Below are positions 32,041 through 42,678 of a stretch of 64,000 nt of DNA, piece by piece (the stretch's first letter is position 1; each line of letters opens with the position of its first letter). Position numbers and translations under genes: made by a program. The notes beneath the pieces were generated by a model. It made no database searches, had not been told where the DNA came from, and saw only the letters and a list, made by a program, of their open reading frames with translations. This stretch comes from Spodoptera frugiperda (Eukaryota; Arthropoda; Insecta; Lepidoptera; Noctuidae). The stretch is taken from positions 6,386,001-6,450,000 of the forward strand of contig NC_064213.1 of the NCBI RefSeq assembly GCF_023101765.2, in the 5' to 3' direction.

Positions 32041-32241
32041 TGTATAATACCTATCGTGAGACATACCAAATAAACTGAATAATTACGGTTAAATCAAGTA
32101 AATATCTGAAGAAAAAGGTCTACTAGTTTTGAGTCACAGAGGGACTCTCTAACATGAGTAGCGTGCGCCGACGTCGCGCAGCCTACTGAAAAGGTCCAGA
32201 TATTTACGTGAGTTCATAAACCGTGACTTTTTAATTTATTT
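32041..32241 (-). mobile_element. PLE sister-family 3' end with inverted arm
   Basis: In the minus sense the copy runs from the GGCTGCGCGACGTCGGCGCA block through stem II GAGTC/GACTC and AAAACTAGTAGACC to TATGTCTCACGATAGG. On its other side (32188-32240) a second, inverted copy of the tail follows, reading AAAGGTCCAGATATTTACGT, then a CATAAACCGTGACTTTTTAA run. The arms are diverged, so this is an old copy, but the architecture equals that at 23438 and 24954. Confidence 0.6.
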
Positions 32242-32377
32242 AATACTTATGGACCTTTTTCTCATAAATGGCAACAAGCTACATAAACAAAAACTAGTAG
32301 CTTCAGTAACTAAGTAACATCGCTACGTCACTAAAACTTGACTGACAAACAAACAAACAAACATCTTCACGTCACAC

Positions 32378-32500
32378 TTGAACAGAAATAGTCGTCAACT
32401 GCATTCGGACAAATTATGCACAGAAACAATGGCCGACACGGATAACGCAACAGTTACAGCTGATCGGCTCTCTGTTTCCTGCGTACGCGCGTGCTTTAAA
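32378..32500 (+). other. Possible start exon, weak
   Basis: An ATG in good context (GAAACAATGGCC) opens a frame MADTDNATVTADRLSVSC that meets a donor-like TGC/GTACGC. Composition is slightly GC-rich. No family was recognised and no partner exon found, so it is not called as a gene. Confidence 0.15.
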
Positions 32501-32802
32501 AAAAGTGTCGATAGTCGATACTTTAGGAGCAATTATCGATGTTATTATGATTTTTTACGGTATCACACTATGTCTATCAAATGGTTTGAAATAATTATGG
32601 ACGTCTATGTATTTAAATATCTTATATCCGTTTATAGAAAATCGTTTTTCTTCAACACACCTTCAACAAATGTAATTAATTATTTATAGAAACACTTTTG
32701 TTCGATACATGGTTTATAAAAAAATATTTATAGAAGTTCTGTTAAGAATGTTCTTAGCGGACTAGCGATAGCACTTTTCAATCTTTTAGATTCGCCATAT
32801 TA

Positions 32803-32989
32803 TCTACACTAATATAAAAACCTGAAGAGTTTGTTTGTGTGTTTAAACACCCTTACATTTGAAACTACTGGTTCGATTCGAAAAAAATGTTTGTGTTGGA
32901 TAGTCCATTTATCGAGGAAGGCTATAAAACATCACGCTATGACTAATAAGAGCTCGATAGAGCTGGTGGAACCGCGCGGGAGTAGCTAG
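32803..32989 (+). mobile_element. Mini-Helitron, 187 bp
   Basis: It starts TC after A (TCTACACTAATATAAAAACC), has CTGAAGAGTTTGTTTGTGTG and TTTATCGAGGAAGGCTATAA, and ends GCGGGAGTAGCTAG before T. It shares motif order with 22653-22845. Confidence 0.75.
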
Positions 32990-33335
32990 TTTCATTTATT
33001 TTCATTCCAGCCACATGTTCATAAAAACTATCGAATATACCTAATCCTAAACCAAATATAACGACAACATCCTCATTAAAACCACTTCTAACTAACAAGT
33101 GCAGTATCGATACTTTTGACAAGCACCTTAGTTGCAGCTGTCCGATCAGTTTGGTGTTTCCTGCGCCCGCGCCGGGTCGCGGCTTCCGTCGCACGCACTG
33201 ACGAAAGCATTAGCTTTAATTGACTTTATAATTAAAGAGTATATGGACCTAAGTAAAGGAATGTGGCATTGAACTGTTATACGGAAATGTTATCTTATTT
33301 GTAGGTTTTATTTATGAGCTATTGATGCCTAGGTC
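32990..33335. other. Mixed DNA with a GC-rich bit at 33130-33200
   Basis: CAGCTGTCCGATCAGTTTGG then TGTTTCCTGCGCCCGCGCCG resembles the phrase at 32457-32495 (CAGCTGATCGG ... TGTTTCCTGCG). The two may be copies of an unknown repeat. The 83-residue minus ORF here has no domain. Confidence 0.25.
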
Positions 33336-33415
33336 ATGGTGGTCCACAGGTTTAAGACATCTGCTTCTCATGGATATGAGTGCGGCTTCGAAACCTACCA
33401 ACAGCAAGTACCAAA
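33336..33415 (+). repeat. tRNA-like SINE relic (family F)
   Basis: The segment contains TGGTGGTCCACAGGTTTAAG, then CTTCTCATGGATATGAG and the box-B-like GGCTTCGAAACCTACC. It parallels 9501-9585. Confidence 0.45.
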
Positions 33416-33547
33416 TTGACATTTTCCGTTGTGTCGTGTTCCAATTACCCTTTCTAAGATTATATAGACATCACTGACCAACGATTAAAGAAAATATCGT
33501 TAGGAAACCTAGGCTTATAATTTTAATTATAAATTTATAATTTGATA

Positions 33548-33617
33548 TTGCCATTGAGAAAGCCCGCATTGAGCAAACGTGGCGATTGATGCTCAAACCT
33601 TCTCCATGTGTGTACTA
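33548..33617 (+). repeat. Retroelement tail relic (family I)
   Basis: ATTGCCATTGAGAAAGCCCG, GCATTGAGCAAACGTGGCG and GATGCTCAAACCTTCTCCAT form a phrase very common in moth genomes. A reverse copy lies at 42352-42436. Confidence 0.6.
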
Positions 33618-34085
33618 GACTAAAGCATTCGATAACTGTCTTAATCTTATAGGAATAGCTATCTATTCAAAATTCTGTATCTCATCATCATAATCATACT
33701 TGTAAAGGTCTACTGCTGTAAATGTGCAAACAATAAAGGACTTTACTAATATTTTAATTAAACTCAATTAAGCATACAGCATGCAAATAAGTTAAGATAA
33801 ACAACTTCTTTATAAGGTAATGCACTAGCAATATCTATAATGAATAGAATAATGCATCCTTATTAAGCAAAATATACTCGTAAAGTATGTTTAATCATTA
33901 GATGCTCTCAAGATTATGTATGTTCCGTGATTCCGTCAACATGGTCATTGCTATCGCATGACATCTATACCTATAAATAAAAATGACGATTACTTAGATC
34001 GGTTGTAAATTTTTAACTACGCATATTTAATGTTCTAGTGAATTTTGATTTGCTTAAAGATTATTATGGTGATCGCAAATAGACT
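33618..34085. other. AT-rich DNA, no gene seen
   Basis: Nothing was recognised here. Confidence 0.4.
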
Positions 34086-34094
34086 CCTACACAT

Positions 34095-34264
34095 GGGCTC
34101 AGCAAGAGCTGTGGTCTGAGTAGCGGGTTACTGCGTTTCTGGCTCGAAAAGCAAGAGTAGGGACGATGTGGTTTTTAGTCAGTGAGAGTCTGATACTCAC
34201 ACTCACCTCGTCCAAGGCGAGAGAAGTGTTATTAAATGATTTTGCCCACTCAAAAAAAAAAACA
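34095..34264 (+). repeat. Family A copy with short target duplication
   Basis: A diverged copy ends in A9. CCTACACAT flanks it at 34086-34094 and 34265-34273. The 112- and 67-residue ORFs across it are artefacts. Confidence 0.65.
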
Positions 34265-34273
34265 CCTACACAT

Positions 34274-35319
34274 ATGTACCTATGTCTCAAAATGTCAGTT
34301 TGTTTTTTATTATTATTTTTGTTGCACCTTTTTAAGCCTTCTATTAACAGGAAAATAGTTAACATATAAAGTTTGAGACTCCTTTTTAAATACAATATCG
34401 TGGGTGAAATGAATACAAACGGATATTGCAATATCAATAAATCAAAAGATTATTTGCGTAACTGACAAGGAACACTCCTTAAAATCAAACAAATACATTT
34501 CATTAAACTATGACATAATTCCCAAAATAAAACATTACGATATTTAACACATAATAAAGTATTTAACGAAGTAATCAATGACTCAATCTTAAAAGAACGT
34601 TAAATAATATTTTAATAATCAAATGTCTGATTAATTCTCAGTATGTAATTCTACTTAACGCTTCAGGAAACATTCATTATCATAATCATGTGTACAATAT
34701 GAAGGCATTATGGTAATGTTTTCTAACCTGCCACCTACAACGACAGCTACCTACGTCATAGTACATTATGTTACACATACAACAAAATCATTATGTCACT
34801 CCCTGTATGAGCAACTAAACGAAAATGGAGTCGGAAAATTGTAGGTGAAAATACGTCAATACTCCTTACATATAACACCTATTGTTTAATTGTATGTATT
34901 GTTAATACAAGTAAGATTAACTAGTCATACTGTACAACAAAAGTAGCAATTATGTAGTTATTTAACGTAATTATAACACTTAACATAACATGTAATTGAT
35001 AGCATCTTTGCGCCGTAAAAAAAAACGTGTACTCATAACACCGAACAACGTAATATAGCATGTATAATTAAACAGTTACAAACCTTTTTACAATGAAAAA
35101 AATACTACACGTAAACTTCACAATTAACACTACAAAACAGCGGCACGGTTTTTGAAAACTTTCAGTCACTACACTGAAAACAAATGGAAATTATTCACTG
35201 ATTAGTTAAAATGAGTTACACAAACAATTTTAATGGTGGCACTAACATTCCGTCACGTACGGGTTATTGTTTCACGTTTAACAAGGACTTTTCATTCAGA
35301 AAAATATGTAAAACGTATC
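34274..35319. other. AT-rich DNA, no gene seen
   Basis: Nothing was recognised here. Confidence 0.4.
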
Positions 35320-35545
35320 GGTGGAAATCGATGGTGTTGATCGATCGCACACGCGGTCGCGAGCGAGAGGGAGACACTACACTATGACACCGGCAGTATC
35401 GCGCCTCGTGTACTGCGCAAGAGTGGGGGCCGCGAGGACCAACATGGAAAACTGCGTGGACGCAGCCTTAACAGTGACGGATTAAGGTAAACTGAGTCTC
35501 ATGCGGTACCGCGCCAGTTACAACTACGAGACCGGAAAATTTTAT
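35320..35545. promoter_or_regulatory. CpG-rich island, possible promoter
   Basis: CpG words are dense (GATCGCACACGCGGTCGCGA, GGCAGTATCGCGCCTCGTGT, GCGGTACCGCGCC) in an AT-rich setting. CTCAGTTT on the minus strand near 35495 fits the insect initiator TCAGT. The hairpin CTGCGTGGACGCAG is also present. No downstream gene could be traced, so a decayed repeat is the alternative. Confidence 0.25.
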
Positions 35546-36128
35546 TAAATATATTTGTACATTACCGTTTGCACAGCAATGTCTAAAGTAAAATACAGGT
35601 GCGTATTGTTCCAAAGCTAAAGACTAACTGAACAAATATTCCATCATCAGTACAGTGTTATTAAATATACTATTTAGTATCATAATAGACAACAATCACG
35701 TATATAGATGGAAAACAAAATTAATTTTGTAATAATGACTCTGGTTTTATTTCAACCACAAACTAAATGTAATACTTTTATTAAACCTGACATTGCTTAT
35801 TCTAATGATAAATGGGTGTACTATAGGGTGTTTCATCCCCTTTCGCGAAAGGATCAGAAACTATGAATTAATGAATTCACGGGTTTATAAACTTTTGTTA
35901 GCCATGTAATCCGGCCCTGGTTTACAACTTTAATATCTTATTTAAATTAACGGACGGCGGCGTCTCGCATTAGTATTGCTATAGGGAACAATCTGGTCAT
36001 TCTACATTAGAAACAGGTTTCTTTGATAAACACCTTTAATGGAGTTTTTGCTTCTTTAATGATCGGATAAACCGCGTCAATTCCATAAAATCGATGGTCT
36101 GCCTTGTCATTTTATTATTATTATTTAT
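35546..36128. other. AT-rich DNA, no gene seen
   Basis: Nothing was recognised here. The bases just after (36129-36141) are the SINE target copy. Confidence 0.4.
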
Positions 36129-36141
36129 ATCTACAAACCTA

Positions 36142-36419
36142 CTGCCTGCCTCGTTGGCCGAGTGGTTGCAAGTGCGACTCGGCGGGCAAGGGGTCTCGGG
36201 TTCGATTCCCGGGTCAGCCGAAGTATTACTGGACTCTTTCGGTTTTTCGAAAATTTCTCAGTGGTAGCACGGAGTCTGGAATTGTGCCCGGTATATGGTA
36301 ATAGGCTCACCCCCTATTACATGTACGTGTTACGTGGGTGTACATTGGCATTATGTGTGCCATAATGCGCACCTCTGCCTACCCCTTCGGGGATTAAAGG
36401 CGTGACGTTATAAAAAAAA
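36142..36419 (+). mobile_element. tRNA-derived SINE (family D), full length, 13-bp target duplication
   Basis: The head has box A TTGGCCGAGTGGTTGC and box B GGGTTCGATTCCC. The body runs through TTTCTCAGTGGTAGCACGGA and CTACCCCTTCGGGGATTAAA to an A9 tail. ATCTACAAACCTA flanks it (36129-36141, 36420-36432) without mismatch. It is the best-preserved member of this family here. It would be transcribed by RNA polymerase III and moved by a partner LINE. ORFs of 65 and 67 residues across it are artefacts. Confidence 0.9.
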
Positions 36420-36432
36420 ATCTACAAACCTA

Positions 36433-37392
36433 TTAGATATATTTTAGTAACAAATACATGAAGATAGAGTCATATGAAGATTTTTTTCCTCATTGTAATT
36501 ACGTCACTTTTTTAACAAAACATTATCTACCAGAAATCTGCGTATGATATAACAAATACAGCTTAAGACCCACACATAGTCGTATGACAATTTTGTCGCT
36601 AGCAAAAAACCTAATTGGTTCAGTACCGACCGCCCTCGACTGACTCAACAAAAATGTGGTCTCGCCTTGCAGTGTAATCGGAAAAAAATGACAAGTCTTA
36701 CCTTACAATGATACTTTAAACGTTCAGTCTTAAGAACATTATATTACACTTTATTTGTAATCGTAAATACAGTCGGATGGTAATCATTTCACATCGTATT
36801 TACACGCGTGGAACGTGGAAACTGGATAGAGTTTTAGAAAAACGTTGATATATTTAAAAAACTATATGTGAACTACATACCATAGATAATTATCTACTAG
36901 TAGAAGATATTATCATTCTTCATTCGAAATTGCGGATACACCTAAGAAGCAGTTATATTTGTATATATTTTTTTAAATCGATGAATTTTGTAATATCTAC
37001 CTAACCTTGGAATTTTAAGGTAAATCGTATTCGTAAATAATTCTTAAATAACTCCATAATCATTTCGATAATTATCAATCATGATAATATTACTGAAATG
37101 ATAAACATTTACATTCAAATGTAAAATAAGCTACGGTAAGGAGTACCGTGACTTGGCGGAGGCGGCTGCTAATTAGAACTTTAAACATCACTAATACGGA
37201 TGTTTATTGTATTAATCTTTATATTAACATGTATTTTGTATTTGTAAAAAAGGTACCTTCTCAATTATTTATAGCTTTTTCTCAATTTTATTTACGTATG
37301 TATGTTTAAACATTGGTAGTACATTCTCATTTCTCCCGCGTTTACAACACACTTAAGCTAGACTCTTTTCTTTTTATTAAACCACTAGGATT
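36433..37392. other. AT-rich DNA, no gene seen
   Basis: Nothing was recognised here. Confidence 0.4.
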
Positions 37393-37463
37393 AGCCCCAC
37401 ACTAGGATTTTCTCCTGTGTCAAGAGTGCGTTAACAAACATACAAGTTCACATACACATTTTA
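37393..37463 (-). repeat. SINE family E 3' fragment
   Basis: In reverse it holds the family E tail: CTTGTATGTTTGTTAACGCA and GGAGAAAATCCTAGTGTGGG. A longer copy is nested at 37977. Confidence 0.6.
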
Positions 37464-37859
37464 ACCGAGCATCTGGTGCTTGGTTAAATGTAATTGTTTC
37501 GAAAAGCCGTTTTAAATTTTAATTTTTGTCATCGAAAAGTTAAAACGTTATATCTATTATAAAATAATTCAAAGCAATAAGTGTACATTGTTAAAAAATA
37601 CCTGCAAAAATCTCATGAGCAAATATATCATAAACCATTTTATCACAACCATCTATTAAACTCTCAACAACATTCCTGAACGTTAAAGCACAATTTAACC
37701 AGAAACAACCAATTTGAAAGTTAAGTAGCAAAAGTGAATTCCTAACGCGCTACCAGCAACAACATTATTAAGCGCCAAGCTGCCATTAGCCACTATTATT
37801 CATAATAGCACCAAACACTGTCAAACGATACTTTACTAAATTCACTAATATTAAACTTA

Positions 37860-38270
37860 CTAGCTTCTGCCCATAACTTCGTCCGTGTAAAATAGTGACT
37901 AAGGTTTAGATCAATTTGTTTTGTTTCTAATTAGTCAGCAACGTTAAACTGAATTTCAATTTCAAAAACACACCTTTGCCCCACCTTACGATTTTTCCCT
38001 GTGTCGTGGTTGCGTTTACAAACATACAAGTTCACATACCCATCACACACAGAACCGAAATAACAATTTGTGGATCACACAAAGTCCACACGGAAATTGA
38101 ACCTGCTACACGTTGACCAGTACCTGGTTGAGCCGCCACACCAACTGTGCAATCAACTCTACTTATTGTTGCCCAAAGTTATAAGCATAAGAAGTTTCAT
38201 TTAAACCTGTCCGTTAGTTCCAGAGATTTGTGAATGCAAACAGACAAAATAAACTTTTTTTTAAAATTAA
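37860..38270 (-). mobile_element. Helitron-type element interrupted by a SINE
   Basis: In the minus sense the element ends ACACGGACGAAGTTATGGGC then AGAAGCTAG before T at 37859. Farther upstream the typical block TGTCTGTTTGCATTCACAAA and GGACAGGTTTAAATGAAACT lies at about 38180-38260. The region between carries a family E SINE. The 5' terminus is not defined. Confidence 0.5.
37977..38155 (-). mobile_element. tRNA-headed SINE (family E), nested
   Basis: In reverse: GATTGCACAGTTGGTGTGGC, the box-B-like GCAGGTTCAATTTCC, TTTGTGTGATCCACAAATTG, and TTGTATGTTTGTAAACGCAA, ending near GGGAAAAATCGTAAGGTGGG. Related pieces are at 37393, 45730 and 50185. Confidence 0.65.
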
Positions 38271-38453
38271 TCTCTGTTACTGCATCCTATTACATTTCAT
38301 TTTTCACAAACATTTTTTACGATTCTATTACTTGTACAGATAACACCAAACATTGTCAGAAGCTATCTTACTAGATTCGCAAATATTAACTTATAATAAT
38401 AATAGAGTAGGAAACTTGCAAAAGAGGTAATATTTAAGACAGTCTAGTGTCTA

Positions 38454-38600
38454 GTGGGAGGGACGGCTGCCCACCGCGCTTGTTTATCACCGCGGCCCCA
38501 GATGCATGCCAATGAGGCGTGGGCGCACTTCTGCATAAACATTACCAACTATGTCATAATCCAAGTCGCCAACACCGTACGTAAGGTAAGGGCTCGTACA
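38454..38600 (+). promoter_or_regulatory. GC-rich segment, possible exon or promoter
   Basis: The segment contains GGACGGCTGCCCACCGCGCT, CCAATGAGGCGTGGGCGCAC (CCAAT-box-like) and a donor-like CGTAAG/GTAAGGG at about 38586. A frame MGGTAAHRACLSPRPQMHAN continues to that donor, but no domain is recognised and no acceptor is obvious. It could be a first exon, a promoter, or an unknown repeat. Confidence 0.25.
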
Positions 38601-38841
38601 ATCGACGCGACTTCTAAATATAGCCGTATACTCTGCTTTGTTACGATTATGTTTTATCTCCAATTGCGTGTCTAAAGGTTTTGTTTCATCTCGTTTTCAT
38701 ACAATGTCATTTGAAATTTGCATTTATTTATAAGCATTTCTTTATTTTCTTTTGTCTAGCTTTTGTATGTTGGTCCACTATCACCTCAACCATTCAACTG
38801 TTCTTTACAGAATCGTATGGTAAAATTCTTATGAACGATTT

Positions 38842-38985
38842 GTTCCCAATCTTGCCAATCCCCGATTCCCTAACAACCCATAAATTCCTAACCCCCAAAA
38901 GGCCGGCGACGCACCTGTAACAGCGGGGTGATTGCTTACCTTTAGGTGATCCGTCTGCTCGTTTACCGGCTTATACCATAAAAAT
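38842..38985 (+). repeat. Family B 3' half
   Basis: The segment runs TTCCCAATCTTGCCAATCCC through AAAAGGCCGGCGACGCAC to GGCTTATACCATAAAAA, the usual A-ending terminus. It lacks the CTCTGGTGTTTCGGGTGTCC block. Confidence 0.75.
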
Positions 38986-39396
38986 TGTAGTTCTTCTCCT
39001 TTCAGCGAACTGTGAATCCAATACTCTAGATTAGATACGTGCAAGGATATCGTTCCTAAACATACGACTTACTTAATATAAGTATAAATAAAATACCATC
39101 TGCACAATTTTGTATGCAAAGGCTAGAAGAGATTCCACTTCCTTTACACTTAGTTATGCGAGGAATGTAATGGAGTAACATTGATGATAATGTTATGAAG
39201 TCGTCTCGAATATTAAAGTAGGTGTTTGCTAAATTGGCGTCTAGCGTCCGCCCACGCGGGGATATAAAATTACAATTTATACAGATAGAATTCTGTACCT
39301 AAATTTATTCAATTATATTGTATGTTTATAGGAATCTTCCGGGGTCAGATCATTTCGTAGAACAATCAAATCTTGGTACCGTTGTATTGTATGCGT

Positions 39397-39500
39397 AAAT
39401 CTGGGGGCACGGCAGTGCACCTGCCAAGTCGAGCAAAAAAGCGGCACGGCCGTACCATCTTTTTCTCGAAGCCATTCAGGCCAATTTCGACCGTCTATAA
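39397..39500 (+). repeat. Dispersed repeat family G
   Basis: CTGGGGGCACGGCAGTGCAC, GCCAAGTCGAGCAAAAAAGC and GGCACGGCCGTACCATCTTT recur at 46057-46131. The repeat type is unknown and strand is arbitrary. The 94-residue minus ORF here is a by-product. Confidence 0.55.
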
Positions 39501-40873
39501 CTTCGTTGTGGATAAAACAAGAAGCCTGAATTTTTAGATAAAATAGATTGACTTGGCCATCGCATGAAAACACAAATATACCTACTTTTGTTGACATTTC
39601 TCGTTGAGTTGTTTAGTCTATTTCATGATTACTAATTACGATGGTCTATTGCATGATTACGTGCAATGGTAGATCCATTTCATATAAAACGAAAAATAAA
39701 TGTAATATTGATATGACAACAATTTACATAATAACTTAAGACAGAAGGTCCCTTAAATAGGGATTAAATAAAATAACCGACTTGGTATTACATGGATCTC
39801 ACTTGAACTTTTTACGGTAGGAAAACTGAGGTTCGAGACTTGGGGTCTTTTTTACAGGATGTTTTTGATGGTATTCTATTTTACAGCCCATCTGCTATCT
39901 ACAGTTACTAAGAAGTATTTATTCAAAAACGTGTTTGTGGTTTTACATTTGTTATATCTTCAATTTCACTTTAATGGCATTTGAAAATATCTTTCTAAAA
40001 ACACATTGTTATTGTAATCCTCGGGACAAAGACTAAAAGGAATATTAATACACTTTTTAATACTGACAGTTCTATGCTCTATTACATGTGCAGTATACCC
40101 ATGTGTTTGAAATTAATGATTTTTTGTTGAATAAAAATATTATGTACCATCAAAACTATGTTTCAAACCCTCTTTCCTACGTCTTCCCTCTTCACGTCCT
40201 GACTCATCTCTCTTCAGCAAATGGTATGATACTTGTAAAATAAAACAAATAAATAAAAGGAACTTTAAGATAAAACACACGTCACACAACACACCATCCT
40301 CTTTCTTAGAAAAACCAACACTAATATTACGCCATTAAGTTCTACCATTCACAAAAAGATTATTTAAATTCAAATAACGCCACCACACATTAAATCACCT
40401 TCAAAAACAATCAGTAGGCACCTAAGTGAGTGCGGTCATTTTCTCTGGTCCTTTTACGGGCCCTACAAATGGACACGCAAATCTTGATGGACTGTGTCTA
40501 AACGATAAGCTTGAGAAAACATTTCATTTGCAATTCCGAGAGAGATGGGATTTATTCTGTATTTTCCTTGCAGATTATGACAATCTGCCGACAAATGTTA
40601 GTTATGTTGGATGTTTTGTTTTGTTACCTTATAAGAGGAAATGTATCTTTGTCTGTGGATGTATTAACGTTTTATTTATTTAGAATGTCTAAAAATATAT
40701 ATAAAGAATTGAGGGATTTTCAATTGAAGACAAAACTGGATCGGAACTGACTAAAGAGTTGTTTAGCACAGATTTCAGATTTCATTTTATAAATAAACAA
40801 TTAATATTTAATAACGTAACGTCAAAAAACTAGAACTTTGGTCTTTTTTTAAATTATGAAATAGTGATCAAAG
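39501..40873. other. 1.4 kb of AT-rich DNA, no gene seen
   Basis: ORFs of 85 and 79 residues at 40426-40750 overlap in two frames and show no domain. They are not called. Confidence 0.4.
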
Positions 40874-41152
40874 TTTTTTATGGTATAAGCCGTTAAACGA
40901 CCATACGGATCGCTTAAAGGTAAGCAATAGTCGCCGCTCATAGACACCCGAAACACCAGAGGCGTTAAAAGTGCGTTGGAATCAGAGATTGGGAAGGGGT
41001 GTAATTGGGCCCCCGGTAACCTCACAAACACAACGTAAGCGTTATTTCACGTCGGTTTTCTGTGAGACCGTGATATCACTCCGGTCGTCGTGCAAAAACG
41101 ATTTTTGGGACCTTTGACCCGATTTTTGGGACCTTTATTATGGCTCTCCCAC
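40874..41152 (-). repeat. Family B copy with foreign insert
   Basis: In reverse it runs from TTTTTATGGTATAAGCCG to GGCTCTCCCACA. The GTCGAGCCGGCCCATTCGTG part is replaced by CGATTTTTGGGACCTTT twice (41099-41115 and 41120-41136, period 21). Confidence 0.7.
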
Positions 41153-41639
41153 ATCTCAAAATTGAGTAAGTACACTGTTTCAGAAACCTAAACTAATTCA
41201 GGTACCCACCCGAATCGCAAATATTTTCCAGGATGAATGGACCATTAAAATTCTATCATTCGACCTTCTGCTCTGACGTACACAACAAATATATTCCAAT
41301 GGGAACATTATAATAATCCTTAACGTATGAATGCTCAATAAACACGCGTCAGAGCACAAATCGATCATTCTGTCTCTTTCTATTGTTTAATATTTAAGTA
41401 AGTCTGAATACATAATATGTATGTAACTTGCCTTTGCTGTCTACCTGAGTATCTTCGAAGAATTTGATTTTAGCTTTCGAAATACTCATATGGATTTCTT
41501 AAATATGTAGTTTTCCCACTAAGGACATCATGATTAATCTTAAGATTTTCATGGTTTATGAGTAATTTCAATCGTTTGTTTTACAATAGTATCTTTGTCG
41601 CCATTAATTCATTGCTTTACGATAGATATTTAACTAATA
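41153..41639. other. AT-rich DNA, no gene seen
   Basis: Nothing was recognised here. Confidence 0.4.
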
Positions 41640-41760
41640 AGGATATAAATGGGTTTCTCATGAAATTGTTCGATGAAGTTACTCGACTACTTTCAAGTCC
41701 CATCAAGGGCCCATAATCAAAAGCAGCGTGCGCAACTGGTGATGTTTCTACAAGAGGGCC
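41640..41760 (-). mobile_element. Diverged PLE-type 3' end
   Basis: GTTACTCGACTACTTTCAAG, TCCCATCAAGGGCCCATAAT and AGCAGCGTGCGCAACT follow the order of the PLE families (GAGT.GAAA..TAGTCGAG with a stem, then the GCGCACGCTGCT block), with heavy divergence and no terminal phrase. Confidence 0.4.
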
Positions 41761-42351
41761 CAGTCTTAGTCTGCTACCGGCTAAGCCTATTAAAATTGTA
41801 TTTTGAAATTTATAAGTTGTTATGTCTATTAGATTAATACTTATCATCATCGCTTACTATCAGACGAGGTTGTGAACTACATATATAGCTTATTGGTATT
41901 ATAAGAATTCTATACTAACACTTCATTGATTTATAACTTTAAGTAGCAGATAAACATTCACTTTCTTGTTAATTAAGGTGGCTATCACAATAGTCTAGTC
42001 TATAAATAATATTGTAAATATTTGTAGTCTAACATCGTTTAAAATACGGTACATTGTACGAGTAATATAATGCGACATTTTTAATGACGTCCTTTAGTTT
42101 TAAAAAGGACATAACGACTTCCTGCGTGTATTAATCTTGAAAAGGTATTCTGTTAATTGACACAGATACCTTTGGAAGAAAGAAGTTTTATGAGACAAAG
42201 GAGTTTAGTAGGTAAGTCAGTACTTACTAACATTTTTAGTACTGTTGATTTAGGACAAAGATTAACTTTACGAAGTAAGTATTTTTTCTTTAAATTGGCT
42301 GTACTAGGTAACTTGCAGAGATATAGTCCACATCATCATATAAACAGCCTA
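41761..42351. other. AT-rich DNA, no gene seen
   Basis: Nothing was recognised here. Confidence 0.4.
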
Positions 42352-42436
42352 TAAGCCCACTGGTGACCAAAGACCTCTTCTCGCACGGAGAAGATTTAAG
42401 TATTTATCACCTCGCTTGCTCAATGCGGGTTTCACA
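42352..42436 (-). repeat. Retroelement tail relic (family I)
   Basis: In reverse: CGCATTGAGCAAGCGAGGTG, then TCTTCTCCGTGCGAGAAGAG and GTCTTTGGTCACCAGTGGGC. This is the inverse orientation of 33548-33617. Confidence 0.6.
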
Positions 42437-42489
42437 CGTATAAGAAATTATAAAACACATGTTTCTTCACGATGTTTTCCTTCACTGTT

Positions 42490-42678
42490 AGTCAGAGTTT
42501 GTCTGTTTGTTCTAGGTTATCTCCGAAATGGCTGGAACGATTTTGACGCGACTCGTACTAAGGAGTAATTTAGGCTACTTTAATTTTAGAAAAAATATTT
42601 AAAACTAGAAGAAAGATAAAATTACAAATCTGTCAAAAATCTTAATTCTACGCGGTCGTAATCGCGGACAACAGCTAG
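42490..42678 (+). mobile_element. Helitron 3' fragment
   Basis: TTTGTCTGTTTGTTCTAGG, GGTTATCTCCGAAATGGCTG and GAACGATTTTGACGCGACTC lead to TACGCGGTCGTAATCGCGGA and CAACAGCTAG before T. The 5' end is not defined. Confidence 0.6.

Noticed and set aside
32943..33194. 83-residue minus ORF
   Set aside because: The GC-rich start resembles another noncoding patch at 32457. No protein family was recognised.
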